Part shown: piece by piece, positions 23,086-30,998 of the stretch
Numbering within the stretch: the first letter of the stretch is position 1
Layout: the number at the start of each line of letters is the position of its first letter
Program-made: the position numbers and the translations under genes
Notes under the pieces: generated by a model
The model's database searches: none
Told to the model about the DNA's origin: nothing
The model's input: only the letters and a program-made list of their open reading frames with translations
From: Kiritimatiellia bacterium
GTDB taxonomy: Bacteria > Verrucomicrobiota > Kiritimatiellia > CAIVKH01
Direction of reading: 5' to 3'
NCBI GenBank assembly: GCA_023953695.1
Contig: JAMLJG010000003.1
Span: 71,012-106,884 of the forward strand
Length of the DNA stretch: 35,873 nt

Positions 23086-24105
23086 ATGGGCTCAGGATAC
23101 GATCCAGCAATTCATCACCGGCGCTCAATCCGTCTGCGTGGGCATGATTATGCTGGCGGTGGCGTGTATTTTCTGACGGTGTGTCTCGCGGATCGCCGGC
23201 CCTTGTTCGGTACGGTCGTCAATGGGCGCATGGCGTTGCACGATGCCGGGCGCGCGGCGGCAGCCTGCTGGCAGGCGATTCCAGAGCATTTCCCCCAGGT
23301 CACATTGGATGAATGGGTCATCATGCCGGATCATGTGCATGGGATTCTGCGGATTGATCGTCGTCGGAGCCGTCGGGGCATGGTATGCCATGCCCCTGCG
23401 TTTGGACGCCCGATGGCCGGATCCCTGGGCACGATCATCGGTGCCTATAAGGCCGCCGTCACCCACGCTGTTCGTGGTTTGGGTTTGGCATGCCAAACCC
23501 CTGCCATATGGCAACGCAATTACTACGACATCATCGTGCGCGATCCGCGGGCGCTGGAAAACATCCGCCAATATATCCGGAACAATCCGGCGCATTGGGA
23601 CACCCTGCGCTATGGCGAGCCGCGCTTTTTCGCGGGCAATCGGGAATTGCTGGATTTGCCGATGACAGCATTTCTGGCATCGCGCCGCCGAACGGGCATG
23701 GCATGCCATGCCCTTCCCCGCGCATGCCATGCTCTTGCCCGATGGCCCGAACGCCCTGCATGCGTTATCGGCGGATTCCTTTCCGATATGGAACGGGACG
23801 TCTTCAATGCCTGCCTTTCTGACGGAATACCCGTGGTTTGGATCCTGGCGCGGGGTTTGGCGCGCACCATGCCACGCCGTGTGCAACGGGCCCTCGATGC
23901 CGGCCGTCTTCTGGCGCTGACCCCTTTCGACGAATCCATCGAAGGCTTCAGCGCCGCCCGGGCCGCGTGGTGCAACCAATACGCCCTGCATCTTGCCCAT
24001 AACGCCGTCATTGGCCATCTCGCGCCGGATGGCATGCTGGCCTGTTTGCTTGCCGACCTTCGCCGCGACATCCCCGTTCACTATCTTGATCAGGGGAATA
24101 TGTGA
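23086..24105 (+). CDS. RAYT-like Y1 (HUH) transposase fused to a DprA-like domain
   Basis: A 339-aa fusion. Residues 20-185 are a REP-associated tyrosine transposase domain of the IS200/TnpA_REP type: GVYFLTVCLADRRPLFG, metal-binding MPDHVHGIL (H83, H85), QRNYYDIIVRD, and helix IRQYIRNNPAHW with candidate nucleophile Y163. Residues 224-337 are an added Rossmann-like domain (IGGFLSDMERDVFNACL, PVVWILARGL, GRLLALTPF, then AAWCNQYALHLAHNAV) resembling the DprA core and distinct from TnpA. Near-perfect palindromes of about 20 bp lie in frame at 23375-23396, 23481-23500 and 23694-23713. ATG 23086 has an AAGGA ribosome site 4-5 nt upstream. GTG 23047 and ATG 23071 are alternatives. Single-copy RAYTs act on REP hairpins; whether this one does is inferred. 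Confidence 0.85.
   Translation: MGSGYDPAIHHRRSIRLRGHDYAGGGVYFLTVCLADRRPLFGTVVNGRMALHDAGRAAAACWQAIPEHFPQVTLDEWVIMPDHVHGILRIDRRRSRRGMVCHAPAFGRPMAGSLGTIIGAYKAAVTHAVRGLGLACQTPAIWQRNYYDIIVRDPRALENIRQYIRNNPAHWDTLRYGEPRFFAGNRELLDLPMTAFLASRRRTGMACHALPRACHALARWPERPACVIGGFLSDMERDVFNACLSDGIPVVWILARGLARTMPRRVQRALDAGRLLALTPFDESIEGFSAARAAWCNQYALHLAHNAVIGHLAPDGMLACLLADLRRDIPVHYLDQGNM
23375..23396. repeat. Palindrome 1 inside the RAYT reading frame
   Basis: A 22-bp inverted repeat starting GGGGCATGG and ending CCATGCCCC, with 10 of 11 pairs matching and one G-T pair. It is in frame and encodes RGMVCHAP in the variable linker after the HVHG motif. Confidence 0.85.
23481..23500. repeat. Palindrome 2 inside the RAYT reading frame
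   Basis: GGGTTTGGCATGCCAAACCC, a perfect 20-bp palindrome with the GGCATGCC centre of palindrome 3. It encodes GLACQTP just before the WQRNYYD motif. Confidence 0.85.
23694..23713. repeat. Palindrome 3 inside the RAYT reading frame, followed by a half copy
   Basis: GGGCATGGCATGCCATGCCC, a perfect 20-bp palindrome. A shorter GCATGCCATGC copy follows at about 23722-23732. It lies in the linker between the transposase and DprA-like domains and encodes TGMACHALP. Confidence 0.85.
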
Positions 24106-24167
24106 ACATCGTCGGAAATGCCACTATCCTCGACCGCCCGATAGCCTCCCTGTTCAGCTCCGTATAA

Positions 24168-24203
24168 AACAAAACCCCCGACTTCGGGAGATATCGAGGG
24201 TTT
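24168..24203 (-). terminator. Terminator-like hairpin, copy 1
   Basis: Read on the minus strand, AAACCC-CGA ... TCG-GGGTTT forms a stem with one to two mismatches followed by TTTTGTTTTAT. It stands 16 nt after the tRNA-fMet 3'-end fragment, exactly as copy 2 stands after the intact tRNA. Confidence 0.6.
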
Positions 24204-24216
24204 GCGACTGATAATC

Positions 24217-24245
24217 GCTAGCGGGGATCGGATTGGAACCGACGC
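24217..24245 (-). pseudogene. tRNA-fMet 3'-end fragment (T arm and acceptor strand only)
   Basis: The stretch reads, on the minus strand, GTCGGTTCCAATCCGAT and CCCCGCT, the T arm and 3' acceptor strand of the intact initiator tRNA at 24436-24512 with two or three differences. It lacks the encoded CCA (AGCG instead of ACCA). No D arm or anticodon arm with a U33 is found upstream. A 61-codon minus frame crosses it but is unlikely to be a gene. Confidence 0.7.
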
Positions 24246-24380
24246 GCTCGCTTTTCTGGGCGATGTACCCGGCCCGCCGTCCTCCCCCCGTGTGCTCTTT
24301 GTGTGTGCCGTTGTGTGTGCTTTGTATGCGGCTTTTCACCCTGTTTCACACGGTAACGCTGAGGCGGGCAAAAATGCCAA
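24246..24380. other. Spacer between the tRNA fragment and the intact tRNA
   Basis: About 135 nt with no gene. It contains TGTGTGTGC-like short repeats near 24291-24330. Its minus-strand translation (THNGTHKEHTGG) looks like the low-complexity ends seen in some integrases, but this is not strong enough for a call. Confidence 0.4.
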
Positions 24381-24423
24381 AAAGAAGAAAACCCCCGACT
24401 TTCCTAAGAAAATCGAGGGTTTT
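24381..24423 (-). terminator. Rho-independent terminator of tRNA-fMet, copy 2
   Basis: On the minus strand AAAACCCTCGATTTT and AAAGTCGGGGGTTTT make a long stem (outer 7 bp perfect, two internal mismatches), followed by a T-rich tail (TTTTCTTCTTTTT). It begins 12 nt after the tRNA 3' CCA. Confidence 0.8.
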
Positions 24424-24435
24424 CCGCCTTCAAAT

Positions 24436-24512
24436 TGGTAGCGGGGATCGGATTTGAACCGATGACCTTCAGGTTATGAGCCTGACGAGCTGCCTGGCTG
24501 CTCCACCCCGCA
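24436..24512 (-). tRNA. Initiator tRNA-fMet, anticodon CAT
   Basis: A 77-nt cloverleaf with encoded CCA. Acceptor strands are TGCGGGG and CCCCGCT, giving a U1-U72 mismatch, the hallmark of initiators (E. coli has C1-A72). The D stem is GAGC/GCTC, with A11-U24. The anticodon arm is TCAGG-CTCATAA-CCTGA and the T arm ATCGG-TTCAAAT-CCGAT. Only two of the three conserved anticodon-stem G-C pairs are kept; position 29-41 is A-U. It is the substrate for the Fmt encoded at 16170-17093. A terminator and a degenerate 3'-end copy lie downstream, and a promoter-like pair lies upstream. Confidence 0.96.
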
Positions 24513-24545
24513 GTCAAAAGTGGTTGTGGTTGCGCTAGGTGTCTA

Positions 24546-24574
24546 GGTATCTCACTTCACGCAGGGTTGGGCAA
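24546..24574 (-). promoter_or_regulatory. Candidate promoter of tRNA-fMet
   Basis: Minus strand: TTGCCC (24574-24569), 17-nt spacer, GATACC (24551-24546). The predicted start would lie about 25-30 nt before the mature 5' end at 24512. The hexamers match the consensus only partly. Confidence 0.4.
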
Positions 24575-24592
24575 GATTAATCGAGGGTCTTT

Positions 24593-25444
24593 CTACGATT
24601 TCCTGCTTTGTTCCAACGCGCGCTGCAGTTCGTCCCAGACGCTGTCGGGGACGTTGAGGTTGCCGGGTCCTTTCCCCATGGAGATGCCCGGCGACATGGC
24701 GCCGTGGTAGTCGCTTCCGCCGGTGGCGAGAAGTCCGAGTTCGCTGGCCATGGCGGCGTAGATGCGACGCTTTTCCGGGGAGTGTTCGGAATAGTGAACT
24801 TCCAAACCGGCGAGTCCGTACTCTTTGTATCGCGCTAAAAGTTTTTTCAATTCTCTCGGTGTGCGGCGCAGGGTGAAGGGGTGCGCGACTACGGGCAGTC
24901 CGCCGGCGCGCCGTATAAGGGCCATCGTGGAGGGAATGTCCATGCGACGCCGCTCGGCATAGGCTGGCTTGCCTTTGGCGAGGTAGCGATCGAAGGCTTC
25001 GCGTTTGTCGTGAACGAACCCTCGAGTGATAAGAGCTTGCGCGAAGTGTGGTCGGCCTACCACGTCGGCTCCGGCGAAGGCGCTCACTTCTTCCTTTGAG
25101 ATGGGCATTCCGAGTTTGTTCAGTTTTTGCAGAATCTCGTCGTTGCGCTCTTCACGGCCGCTACGAATCCAATGCAGATGCTCGTTGAAGGTCGCGTCGA
25201 GGTGGTCCACTCCATAGCCCAGGACGTGTAGCGCGCCCTTCTCTATCTCTGCGCTGACTTCAACGCCGGAGATAGCGCGGATGCCTGCGGCTTCGGCAGC
25301 GGCAAGGAATCGCGGGATGCCTGCAACGCTGTCGTGGTCGGTGAGCGCAATCCCTCGAAGGCCAAGCGCAACGGCTTCTTCCACCAACTCCTCGGGAGTC
25401 TTGCTCCCGTCGGAGAAAATGGAGTGCATGTGCAGATCAATCAT
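24593..25444 (-). CDS. PHP-domain phosphoesterase, YciV/RNase AM-like
   Basis: A 283-aa metal-dependent PHP phosphoesterase. Metal ligands are visible as DLHMHSIFSDG at the N-terminus (HxH), LTDHDSVAG, GVEVS, VGRPHFA, VVAHPF, and GGSDYHG near the C-terminus. Size and motif order fit the E. coli YciV group (3',5'-nucleoside bisphosphate phosphatase / 5'-3' RNA trimming enzyme), and the small-PHP group in general. The ATG at 25444 is chosen because homology starts with MIDLHMHS; longer reading overlaps the transketolase gene in another frame. It is only 5 nt after the transketolase stop, so co-transcription with tkt is likely. Confidence 0.9.
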   Translation of the reverse strand: MIDLHMHSIFSDGSKTPEELVEEAVALGLRGIALTDHDSVAGIPRFLAAAEAAGIRAISGVEVSAEIEKGALHVLGYGVDHLDATFNEHLHWIRSGREERNDEILQKLNKLGMPISKEEVSAFAGADVVGRPHFAQALITRGFVHDKREAFDRYLAKGKPAYAERRRMDIPSTMALIRRAGGLPVVAHPFTLRRTPRELKKLLARYKEYGLAGLEVHYSEHSPEKRRIYAAMASELGLLATGGSDYHGAMSPGISMGKGPGNLNVPDSVWDELQRALEQSRKS

Positions 25445-25449
25445 CTGCG

Positions 25450-27438
25450 CTATGCGAAGAGTGCGCGGGCGGAGTCGAGGATGTGTTGCGGTGTGAAGCC
25501 GAACTTCTCCGCCAATACCTTGTCCGGCGCCGAGGCGCCGAATCGGTTGATGGTGACCGTGCGCCCTTCGCTTCCGACGTAGCGCTCCCAACCAAATGAC
25601 ACGCCCGCTTCCACCGCGAGGCGGCGCGTGCATCGCTTCGGCAACACCGATTCGCGATACTCAGCGGATTGCTGCTCGAAAATCTCCCACGAGGGAAGGC
25701 TGACGACGCGCACGTTCTTGCCGTCTTCCTTCGCAAGGCGCTGCCCGGCGCTCAGCGCGATCGCCACTTCCGATCCCGTCGCGATGAGAAGAATCTCCGG
25801 CGTCGGGTTGCTCTCCCACAAGGTGTAGCCGCCGCGCAGCACGCCAGCAGCGGGCGCAACCACGGTTCGATCCAACACCGGCACGGCCTGGCGCGTGAGG
25901 ATGAGGGAGGTCGGACTCTGGCGCTGGCGAAGGGCGGCAACCCACGCATACGCCGTCTCGTTTGCATCGGCCGGGCGCAGCACGATCATGTTGGGGATCG
26001 CGCGCAGCGCGGCGAGATGCTCCACAGCTTGGTGTGTGGGGCCGTCTTCACCGAGGAAGATGCTGTCATGCGTGAAGACATTGATCACTGGCGTTTCCAT
26101 CAGCGCGGACAAGCGCAGGGCCGGGCGACAGTAATCTGAAAAGACGAGGAAGGTTGCGCCGAAAACGGTAAATCCGCCGTGCAGCGTCATCCCCGCCACG
26201 ACGGCGACCATCGCGTGTTCGCGTATGCCGTAGTGGAGGTTCTTGCCGGCATACTGATGCGGCCCGATGGAATCCGCACCCTTGATGAAGGTACTCGTGC
26301 TCGGCGCGAGATCGGCGGAGCCTCCGACAAAGTGCGGAATCAACTTGGCCAGTGTCTGAATCACGACGCCGGATGCCGCTCGCGTCGCCAGCGGTTTTTC
26401 GAGCGGAAATGTCGGCAACTGTTTTTCGAGGTCTGCGGGTATCTCGCCCGCGAGTCCCGCGCGCCACGCGGCGGCTTCCTGCGGGAACTCTTTTTCATAC
26501 GCAGCGAAATCTGCCGACCACTGCGCGCGCCTGGCCTCGCCCTCCTTGCGGCGAGCATCGAAGGCCGCCTGCGCTTCGTCCGACACCCAGAAATCTTTGT
26601 CCACGGGAAGCCCCAGTGCCTGCTTCGTGAGCTTCACCTCTTCAGGGCCCAACGGAGACCCATGCGATTCGGCTGTTCCCGCTTTGTGTGGACTCCCCTT
26701 GCCAATGGTCGTGTGCCCGATAATCAGCGTGGGCCGCTTGGTTTCTGTGCGCGCGGCGTTCAGCGCCTGCTCAATCGCCGCGTGGTCGTGACCGTCAATT
26801 TCGAGCACATTCCAATTATAGCCCTCGAATCGCTTGCGAACATCGTCGCTATAGGCGAGATCCGTGGAGCCCTCAATCGTGATCCGATTGCTGTCGTAGA
26901 AAACAATCAACTTGTGGAGCCCGAGGTGGCCCGCCATTGAGAATGCCTCGTGCGAGATGCCCTCCATCAAATCGCCATCGCCAGCGAGGACATAGGTGTA
27001 GTGATCCACAATTGAGCGGCCACCCTTGTTGAAGCGCGCAGCCAGCATTGCTTCCGCCAACGCCATTCCCACTGCGGCGCCGCAGCCTTGCCCGAGCGGG
27101 CCCGTGGTCGTTTCCACTCCGGGGGTGTGGTGCACCTCCGGATGGCCAGGCGTCCGACTGCCCCACTGACGAAACTGCTTCAGCTCGTCGAGCGTCAATC
27201 CATACCCAGCGAGGTGAAGCAGGCTGTAAAGCAACATGGAGCCATGGCCAGCGGATTGCACGTAGCGGTCGCGATTGGGCCACTGCGGGTCAGCTGGGTC
27301 ATACTTCAGAAACTTGAGGAAAAGAATGGTGGCAAAATCGGCTGTTCCCAGAGGCATGCCGGGATGACCGGAATTCGCCTTCTGAACGCCATCAATCGAG
27401 AGGCCGCGGATCACATTTGCTACATGCTGAGTATTCAT
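25450..27438 (-). CDS. tkt: Transketolase
   Basis: Thiamine-diphosphate enzyme of the pentose phosphate pathway that moves two-carbon units between sugar phosphates in the cytosol. The 662-aa protein (E. coli TktA 663) has [26 protein letters not shown] and [15 protein letters not shown]. It also has the ThDP-Mg site [28 protein letters not shown], the pyrimidine-binding [15 protein letters not shown], and the C-terminal domain. ATG at 27438 has GGAAAA upstream. A 239-nt divergent region separates it from the membrane protein at 27678; a TTGTGT-N11-ACACAA inverted repeat there could be an operator. The PHP gene follows. Confidence 0.96.
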   Translation of the reverse strand: MNTQHVANVIRGLSIDGVQKANSGHPGMPLGTADFATILFLKFLKYDPADPQWPNRDRYVQSAGHGSMLLYSLLHLAGYGLTLDELKQFRQWGSRTPGHPEVHHTPGVETTTGPLGQGCGAAVGMALAEAMLAARFNKGGRSIVDHYTYVLAGDGDLMEGISHEAFSMAGHLGLHKLIVFYDSNRITIEGSTDLAYSDDVRKRFEGYNWNVLEIDGHDHAAIEQALNAARTETKRPTLIIGHTTIGKGSPHKAGTAESHGSPLGPEEVKLTKQALGLPVDKDFWVSDEAQAAFDARRKEGEARRAQWSADFAAYEKEFPQEAAAWRAGLAGEIPADLEKQLPTFPLEKPLATRAASGVVIQTLAKLIPHFVGGSADLAPSTSTFIKGADSIGPHQYAGKNLHYGIREHAMVAVVAGMTLHGGFTVFGATFLVFSDYCRPALRLSALMETPVINVFTHDSIFLGEDGPTHQAVEHLAALRAIPNMIVLRPADANETAYAWVAALRQRQSPTSLILTRQAVPVLDRTVVAPAAGVLRGGYTLWESNPTPEILLIATGSEVAIALSAGQRLAKEDGKNVRVVSLPSWEIFEQQSAEYRESVLPKRCTRRLAVEAGVSFGWERYVGSEGRTVTINRFGASAPDKVLAEKFGFTPQHILDSARALFA

Positions 27439-27452
27439 CGTTTTCCAATAGT

Positions 27453-27475
27453 TTGTGTAATGACTTCCCACACAA
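27453..27475. promoter_or_regulatory. Inverted repeat before tkt, possible operator
   Basis: TTGTGT (27453-27458) and ACACAA (27470-27475) are perfect 6-bp arms 11 nt apart, 14 nt before the tkt ATG. Spacing and symmetry fit a helix-turn-helix dimer site, but short arms of this kind occur by chance. Confidence 0.25.
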
Positions 27476-27677
27476 TGCGCGCAGCCCTCCCGAATTGGTT
27501 GGCACATTGATGTCGGGCAATTATGCGGAATTCTCCGCTGCTATACAGCTATAAATATCCTTCATCTCGGCCACAAATCCAGCGCAACAACAACGGGAAT
27601 ACGAACTTTCCTCGCTTCCTTGTTGGCCCCCGGCCCCATTTCTCGTATACCTAACCGCGCGACCTATCTGGCGATGA

Positions 27678-30248
27678 ATGGAGTTCGTGGTTCTTCCTGT
27701 GAAACCTTGGCAACGCATAGTTTGTTCGATGCTTCTGACGCTGGCCGTCTGGCTGCCCATCTCGTGGCCACTGCCGGAGCTCTTCTCCGACGTTCTGCCA
27801 GTAGGCGTCTCGAAGCGAGAGACGGTGCGCAGCGATATCGTCCACATGATGCCCGGCGACCACCTGCAGTTCCTCTACTACATGTGGCTGACCAGCGATT
27901 ACCTCTCGGGAAAAACGCCCTTTTTCTACAACCTGTACGAATTCAATACCGGCAACGATGCGGAGCGGTTTCGACCGGGCTCCTACTACTTCCCCTTCTC
28001 CATCATATTTTCCGGCTTCTATCTTTTCGGCAACCAAGCCTTCGGGTGGAACGCAGTCAGCTTGCTGACCCTCTGGTTCGCCTGTTGGTTCAGTTGGCTG
28101 CTCGCGCGCCGCTATACGCGACGAGACTCCGTCGCCGCCATCGCCGCGCTCCTCGCCATTCTCTTTCCCTATCAATGGATTCAATTATTCGGCGGCAGTC
28201 CGGCGGGATTCGGAATGGCGCTGGTTCCACTCCTCCTCTACGGCTTGGATCGCGCCGTTCGCGACAATCAAATGCGCGGAGGCTGGCTCGCGGGCATCGC
28301 TCTTTTCATCGCCAGTTGCACCGACACGCACGTATTCTTCTTTTCTGCCCTCTCCATCCCCTGCTGGTGCATCATTGCGTTCACACAAAGAACGTCGTTC
28401 GATTGGCGCGACCTAAAATCCTATGGACGAATCATTCGCGCCCTCTCCCCCATCCTCTTGATCGCCGCGATCGCCTATCTCCAAACCTTGTTGGGCACAA
28501 AAAATGTCCGCCAATCGGCTGCATCTGGTGGGCGCACTCTTCATGAAGTGGCCCTCTTTTCTCCGCGCTGGGAAGGGCTTTGGGCATGGCACGAGATAGA
28601 TGTGACCTACCACATTTACTTTGGCTTCCTCATCGTCGCAATTCTCGGTTTTGGCCTCGCCGCGCTCACCCTTCGGGCATGGAAAAATCGCGAGCGCATC
28701 CCAATGCAGCGCATGGCGCTCATAGGAATGATCTCCATGGGCATTTTAGGCATCGTCCTTCTCGCCATGGGGCCTTTCGGGCCGCCCGATGGCGCGCTCT
28801 TCATCCTCGCGCGCAAATATATTCCCGGCTACAGCATGATACGCCAATCCGCGAAAGTGTTTGTTCTCCTGCCCGCACTGCTCGGCATTGGAGTCGCTCT
28901 TTCACTCGATGCGGCGCTTGATCGCTGGATTCGCCAGGCGCGTTGGATTCTCCTCCTCGTGGCAGCGGGCTTCTTCACCGAATACTTCTTCCAATCCAAG
29001 CTCCTGCTCAGCCGCCTCGACAAAACCAATGATGCCTATGCCGCCGCCGCGCACGACGCCGAAATGCGGCACAAGAAACCCCGTGCGATTATCCTGCCCC
29101 TCTGGCCCGGCGACTCGCACTACGCCTCCGTCTATCAATACTATGCTTCGCTCTACCGCATCCGGATGATCAACGGCTATCGCCCGTTTGTTCCCGCCGA
29201 TTACATCCACGACGTCTTCGATCACTACCAGACGCTCAATGTGGGATACGCAACCGACGAACAGCTCGACAGCCTCCTGTCGAGGGGCATTGAGCACGTG
29301 ATTCTTCACGAAGATCTCTACCCCGAGAAAGTCAGTTCATTCCCCGTGGGCAAGGCACTCACGGCGCTCCTCAACCACCCCCGCCTTTCTCTCCTGAAGC
29401 AGGATGGACCCTCTTGGGCTTTTCGCATCTTGCCCACCGCCGAAGTGCGTCCCGCCGTCGCCACCAACTGGAGCTTCTACTTCCCGGCGCGCCGTCTCGA
29501 AGCCGAGCGCCAACGCCGTCACGAGGCAGCCAAACTCGATGACCCAGCCGCCAGCGGCGCCACCTTTATTCGCCTCGAAGGAGCCGCGCGCATGACCTCA
29601 AAACCCATTTCATCCACAACCCTACCCGACATTCGCTGGTGGATCCGCGCGCGCGGCAACGGCACGTTGCGCGTCGAGCGCCTCGTCGGCGGAGCCAGCA
29701 TCGGCGCCATTGATAAGCCCATTGATTTCGCAAATTGGTCCTGGATCGAAGTGCCTGCCGGGACCTGGGACGGAGTCCGAGACCTCTCCCTCGAATTGAG
29801 CGCCCCGGAAGGCACCATAGATATTGATCTCTTCAAACTGTACGCAGGCGAATGGCACGCACTGGAAATCGGCGAGAGCATGACCATCCCCGCCCCCACA
29901 TTTTTTCACGCCGGCAACATTGATTTAGCCAGCGACAGCGTCAACTTCGTGCCCAAACGCGATCGGCACGACATCATCTTCTACGGCCCCAAGATGCCAC
30001 TCGAACCCGGCCGCTATCGCATTTCGGTTGAAGGAGAAACGGGCAACGAGGCCACAGGCCACGCCGGAACCTGGATCGCCGCATGCCCCGAAGGCGTCGA
30101 AATTGGACGCACCCAAATGAATAGCGGTAAAGAGACGTCGTTCGACGTCTCTGTCCCCAATAACCAGCCATTCCTGATCGGCTTCCTCTACTTCGAAAAA
30201 GAGCACGTCCGCATCCACTCCCTAGCGATCACTCGCCTCGCCGAGTAA
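27678..30248 (+). CDS. Large polytopic membrane protein with C-terminal extracytoplasmic part
   Basis: An 856-aa protein. Residues 1-430 hold about 10-12 membrane helices (first: MLLTLAVWLPISWPLPELF), with the external loop MMPGDHLQFLYYMWLTSDYL. The G-D-x-x-x-x motif is like that of GT-C fold glycosyltransferases and related unnamed families. Residues 430-610 are a soluble segment (IILPLWPGDSHYASVYQYY). The C-terminal 250 residues look like a beta-sandwich (TFIRLEGAARMTSK, WSWIEVPAGTWDG). I do not recognise a family with certainty. It is divergent from tkt and convergent with the DedA gene. ATG 27678 is used; ATG 27729 would also keep all helices. A polysaccharide or glycolipid transfer role is inferred from topology. 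Confidence 0.75.
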   Translation: MEFVVLPVKPWQRIVCSMLLTLAVWLPISWPLPELFSDVLPVGVSKRETVRSDIVHMMPGDHLQFLYYMWLTSDYLSGKTPFFYNLYEFNTGNDAERFRPGSYYFPFSIIFSGFYLFGNQAFGWNAVSLLTLWFACWFSWLLARRYTRRDSVAAIAALLAILFPYQWIQLFGGSPAGFGMALVPLLLYGLDRAVRDNQMRGGWLAGIALFIASCTDTHVFFFSALSIPCWCIIAFTQRTSFDWRDLKSYGRIIRALSPILLIAAIAYLQTLLGTKNVRQSAASGGRTLHEVALFSPRWEGLWAWHEIDVTYHIYFGFLIVAILGFGLAALTLRAWKNRERIPMQRMALIGMISMGILGIVLLAMGPFGPPDGALFILARKYIPGYSMIRQSAKVFVLLPALLGIGVALSLDAALDRWIRQARWILLLVAAGFFTEYFFQSKLLLSRLDKTNDAYAAAAHDAEMRHKKPRAIILPLWPGDSHYASVYQYYASLYRIRMINGYRPFVPADYIHDVFDHYQTLNVGYATDEQLDSLLSRGIEHVILHEDLYPEKVSSFPVGKALTALLNHPRLSLLKQDGPSWAFRILPTAEVRPAVATNWSFYFPARRLEAERQRRHEAAKLDDPAASGATFIRLEGAARMTSKPISSTTLPDIRWWIRARGNGTLRVERLVGGASIGAIDKPIDFANWSWIEVPAGTWDGVRDLSLELSAPEGTIDIDLFKLYAGEWHALEIGESMTIPAPTFFHAGNIDLASDSVNFVPKRDRHDIIFYGPKMPLEPGRYRISVEGETGNEATGHAGTWIAACPEGVEIGRTQMNSGKETSFDVSVPNNQPFLIGFLYFEKEHVRIHSLAITRLAE

Positions 30249-30271
30249 TCGCCACTTCACGCCCGTCATAC

Positions 30272-30318
30272 TTCCAACGATTGGAACTTTGCCGCGCGAA
30301 CACTTCCAACGATTGGAA
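30272..30318. repeat. Second period-32 palindrome array, two copies
   Basis: TTCCAACGATTGGAA at 30272-30286 and 30304-30318, identical to the copies at 1051 and 1083, with the same 32-nt start-to-start distance and a 17-nt spacer. The array begins 2 nt after the DedA stop codon, in the gap between two convergent genes. Confidence 0.9.
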
Positions 30319-30320
30319 GT

Positions 30321-30974
30321 CTATTTCGCCTCGCGTGCTTTGCGGCGCTTGTAGCGGATCGTGTAGCCCGCCAAAAGAATCGCGGCGAAGCCGATGGCGC
30401 CCAACACGGCGTGGTGGGAATAGCGCTCAATCAAATCCTTGTTTTGACCGGCCACATAGCCAATCACGGAAAGGATCGTCACCCAAAGGCCCGCACCGAG
30501 GCCCGTCCAAAAGAGAAAGCGAAACATGTTCATCCGCGCGAGACCAGCGGGCAGCGAGATGTACTGGCGCACAACGGGGATCAGTCGCCCGGTGAAGGTC
30601 CCAATCTCGCCGTGCCGCTTGAAGAAGTGTTCGCCCTTCTCAAAGTTCTTTTCCGAGATGAAGAAGTACTTGCCCCACTTGATAAGAAGTGGGCGGCCCA
30701 GCGCGAGGGCGAGATAATAGTTGAACAACGCTCCGAGCCAACTGCCGATGATGCCCATCACAATCACGAGGAAGATATTCATCTCGTGGCCCGGCTGATA
30801 GTTCGCCGCAGTGAGATAACCCGGCGAGGCGAGGTAGCCCGCGGGAATCATCACGACTTCACTTGGAAAAGGGAAACAGGAGCTTTCGAGAAACATCATC
30901 ACAACGATCCCGATATAGCCCCACTGCCCAACCGTCGCTACGATCCAGTCAACAGCCTGATGCAAATATTCCAC
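30321..30974 (-). CDS. DedA-family membrane protein
   Basis: A 217-aa inner-membrane protein of the DedA (VTT domain) group. Signature motifs in order are FLESSCFPFPSEVVMIPAGYL, GSWLGALFNYYLALALGRP, and FTGRLIPVVRQYISLPAGLARM, with the conserved acidic and arginine residues needed for proton-coupled lipid flipping in studied members. It may recycle undecaprenyl phosphate, or phosphatidylethanolamine, across the membrane; the substrate here is unknown. It starts with GTG at 30974, supported by AAGGAG 8 nt upstream. The palindrome array lies directly downstream of its TAG. Confidence 0.93.
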   Translation of the reverse strand: MEYLHQAVDWIVATVGQWGYIGIVVMMFLESSCFPFPSEVVMIPAGYLASPGYLTAANYQPGHEMNIFLVIVMGIIGSWLGALFNYYLALALGRPLLIKWGKYFFISEKNFEKGEHFFKRHGEIGTFTGRLIPVVRQYISLPAGLARMNMFRFLFWTGLGAGLWVTILSVIGYVAGQNKDLIERYSHHAVLGAIGFAAILLAGYTIRYKRRKAREAK

Positions 30975-30998
30975 AGTTCACACTCCTTATTTAACCCG

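Noticed and set aside
24218..24292. A second complete tRNA upstream of the tRNA-fMet copy.
   Set aside because: Only the T arm and acceptor 3' strand match; the 5' half gives no D stem, no U33 anticodon loop and no T8.
24154..24339. 61-codon minus frame across the tRNA fragment, possibly an integrase end.
   Set aside because: The ERVGSNPIPAS stretch is just a translation of the tRNA T arm, and the rest is short repeats; there is no recombinase motif.
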